NCBI RefSeq assembly: GCF_022780145.1
Contig: NZ_JALEXO010000314.1
Span: 1-6,848, forward strand
Source: Intestinibacter sp.
GTDB taxonomy: Bacteria > Bacillota > Clostridia > Peptostreptococcales > Peptostreptococcaceae
Length of the DNA: 6,848 bases
Direction: 5' to 3'
Translations under genes and position numbers: made by a program
Notes under the pieces: model-generated
The model's input: the letters and a program-made list of their open reading frames with translations, nothing else
What the model was told of the DNA's origin: nothing
The model's database searches: none
Shown here: piece by piece, positions 5,692 through 6,848 of the stretch
Numbering within the stretch: the first letter of the stretch is position 1
How the letters are laid out: each line of letters opens with the position of its first letter

Positions 5692-5727
5692 TTGATGTAA
5701 TAGCATAGTTTAACTACTATGTTATTA
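5692..5727 (+). promoter_or_regulatory. Putative promoter and operator-like dyad of the second XRE gene
   Basis: TTGATG (5692-5697) and TACTAT (5715-5720) are 17 bases apart and form a moderate promoter candidate. A 12-base inverted repeat with one mismatch, TAATAGCATAGT (5698-5709) and ACTATGTTATTA (5716-5727), fills the spacer and covers the -10. No T-run follows, so it is not a good terminator for the upstream gene. A repressor site for one of the two neighbouring HTH proteins is plausible. Confidence 0.45.
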
Positions 5728-5751
5728 TAAAAATTAAGGAGGCGGTGTGAA

Positions 5752-6162
5752 ATGCTTGGAGAAAATATAAAAACATTGAGAAAGAATAAAGGATTAACTC
5801 AGGAAGAACTAGCTATAAGGTTAAAGGTGGTTCGTCAGACAGTATCAAAATGGGAGAAGGGCTACTCTGTTCCAGATGCAGAAACTTTACAAAAAATTGC
5901 AGATATACTGGAAGTAGATATAAAACAATTATTGGGTGCAGATATAGAAACAGAAAAAACTAATAATGAAGTTGCCGAACAGCTTTCTAGAATTAATGAA
6001 CAGTTAGCTATAAAAAATAGACGTTCTCGCAGAATTTGGAAAACTATAGGAATTATTTTGCTTACAATTTTAGTTTTGTATATTTTATTAGCAATAGCAG
6101 GTCTTGTGTTTTATGTACCGACGAGTGATAAAATTGTTATCGATTGTTTTTCATTAATTTAG
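5752..6162 (+). CDS. Membrane-anchored XRE-family regulator with one transmembrane segment
   Basis: A 136-residue protein with an N-terminal Cro/CI-type helix-turn-helix (about 2-61), core LTQEELAIRLKVVRQTVSKW (15-34), then 'SVPDAETLQKIADILEVDIKQLLG'. Residues 65-90 are charged and heptad-like (EVAEQLSRINEQLAI) and may form a coiled coil. A basic RRSRR patch (90-94) precedes one hydrophobic segment (about 97-121), and a short tail ends at 136. The basic patch predicts the HTH domain stays in the cytoplasm. It is similar to the upstream regulator only in the HTH, so the two are distant paralogues rather than a recent tandem duplication. Many relatives have longer extracytoplasmic tails, so this one may be shortened. 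AAGGAGG (5736-5742) lies 9 bases before the ATG. Confidence 0.87.
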   Translation: MLGENIKTLRKNKGLTQEELAIRLKVVRQTVSKWEKGYSVPDAETLQKIADILEVDIKQLLGADIETEKTNNEVAEQLSRINEQLAIKNRRSRRIWKTIGIILLTILVLYILLAIAGLVFYVPTSDKIVIDCFSLI

Positions 6163-6320
6163 CAATATTGTAATCTATATTTTTATGATATACTAAAAAA
6201 GTATTTGTACATATGATTGAAATTTTATTTCAACATAATACATTTTAATAAATAAAAATGTAAAAAATATAGACAATTATTAATTTAATAATCAATAATT
6301 GTGAAGAGAGAGGTTTGATT
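6163..6320 (+). other. AT-rich leader before the amidohydrolase with nested inverted repeats
   Basis: No gene or intrinsic terminator is seen here. ACAATTATT (6273-6281) and AATAATTGT (6294-6302) form a perfect 9-base inverted repeat. Inside it, TTATTAA (6277-6283) and TTAATAA (6285-6291) form a second perfect dyad around one base. They lie just before the SD GAGAGG (6308-6313) and could be an operator or an mRNA hairpin, though such AT-only repeats arise easily by chance. TATACT at 6189-6194 is a possible -10 without a matching -35. A small hairpin, TTGAAAT/ATTTCAA (6217-6233), has no T-run. Confidence 0.4.
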
Positions 6321-6848
6321 ATGACAAAGAAACTTTTTTACAATGGAGATATCATAACTCTAGAAGACGAGCTATATGCAGATGCTGTGTTAGTTGAAAA
6401 TGGAAAAATACGCAGTGTAGGCAAAAAAGACAAGCTACTAAATGCTAACGAGGATGCAGAAATGGTCGATTTACAAGGAAAGACTTTGATGCCATCGTTT
6501 ATAGATGCACACAGCCACTTCTTTGGATATGCAAATTCAAAGCTTCAGGTGTCATTAGAGGATGCTGTGGATTTTGAGGATATAGCGGACAGGATAAAAT
6601 CATTTATCGAGAAAAACGACATCCAAAATGGCGCTTGGATAACTGCGAACAATTTTGATTACAACACATTAGCAGAGAAAACTTATCCGAGAATTGACTT
6701 TCTAGATAAAATAGCACCTGAAAATCCGCTTATAATTTCTAACAAATCAGGTCACAACGGTGTGGCAAATTCACTAGCAATGAAGGAGCTAGGCATAACT
6801 AACGATACACCAGATCCAGAGGGTGGAGTTATTTTCAAGGAAAATGGA
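6321..6848 (+). CDS. YtcJ-like metal-dependent amidohydrolase (partial, 3' end missing)
   Basis: The first 176 codons of an amidohydrolase-superfamily enzyme of the YtcJ (Amidohydro_3) group; family members run to about 530 residues, so roughly two thirds lies beyond the window. The N-terminal beta-sandwich part (about 4-55) ends with DLQGKTLMPSFIDAHSH, where H64 and H66 form the HxH metal motif of the TIM-barrel hydrolases. Further on, SGHNGVANSLAMKELGI (143-159) and DTPDPEGGVI (162-171) match the YtcJ-type 'GH..wANS.AL...GI...tpdP.GG.I' block. These enzymes hydrolyse amide or related bonds in small molecules; substrates are mostly unknown. The start is supported by GAGAGG 7 bases upstream. 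Codon use resembles the aminopeptidase gene rather than the nuclease gene. Confidence 0.9.
   Translation, partial: MTKKLFYNGDIITLEDELYADAVLVENGKIRSVGKKDKLLNANEDAEMVDLQGKTLMPSFIDAHSHFFGYANSKLQVSLEDAVDFEDIADRIKSFIEKNDIQNGAWITANNFDYNTLAEKTYPRIDFLDKIAPENPLIISNKSGHNGVANSLAMKELGITNDTPDPEGGVIFKENG

Noticed and set aside
6217..6233. Hairpin TTGAAAT/ATTTCAA as a terminator after the second XRE gene
   Set aside because: The stem is AT-rich with a 3-base loop and no T-run, too weak to call.
1..6848. CRISPR arrays, insertion sequences, tRNA, rRNA or integrase attachment sites
   Set aside because: No regularly spaced repeats, transposase or integrase motifs, terminal inverted repeats or tRNA-like cloverleaf were seen on reading both strands.

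Overview
The window is AT-rich DNA with strong GGAGG-type ribosome binding sites, heavy AGA/ATA codon use and small, mostly single-gene transcription units. This fits a low-GC Firmicute, most likely an anaerobic member of the Clostridia. That placement is inferred from composition and gene families; no rRNA or tRNA gene is present to confirm it. The region looks like chromosome with an accessory character: housekeeping-type enzymes (HAD phosphatase, M18 aminopeptidase, nitroreductase, YtcJ-type amidohydrolase) alternate with an SdpI-like membrane protein, an orphan PD-(D/E)XK nuclease, two membrane-anchored XRE regulators and two gene remnants.

Left end (1-373): the first 8 codons of a leftward gene (start at 24) have a good SD and a strong sigma-A-type promoter (TTGACT-17-TATACT). 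A perfect 10-bp-arm dyad at 76-96 lies just downstream of that promoter. The same dyad fills the 19-bp spacer of a rightward TTGACT/TATTAT promoter, which is the hallmark layout of a MerR-family promoter. The rightward transcript would run only to a strong intrinsic terminator at 236-274, with no convincing gene inside.

374-1828: a HAD-family phosphatase is followed at once by the open 3' tail of a lost pentapeptide-repeat (Qnr/MfpA-like) gene. The stop codon of that tail overlaps, tail to tail, the stop codon of a leftward SdpI/DUF1648-family membrane protein.

1829-3934: an AT-rich divergent promoter region separates the SdpI-like gene from a complete M18 aminopeptidase, whose true start is at 1938. 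A short single-domain nitroreductase with its own promoter and terminator follows.

3935-5134: a solitary PD-(D/E)XK nuclease (PDDEXK_4-like) has the D/EDK catalytic core and a QxxxY motif. A short decayed coding fragment of unknown origin overlaps its 3' end.

5135-6162: two adjacent, separately promoted genes encode XRE-type helix-turn-helix proteins with C-terminal membrane segments, two in the first and one in the second. Each has an inverted repeat in its promoter region that could be an operator.

6163-6848: an AT-rich leader with a nested inverted repeat precedes a YtcJ-like metal-dependent amidohydrolase cut by the window end. No CRISPR array, transposase, integrase, tRNA or rRNA was seen. 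I see no clear multi-gene system; the most unusual elements are the MerR-type promoter that drives no recognisable gene, the orphan nuclease, and the pair of membrane-bound regulators.
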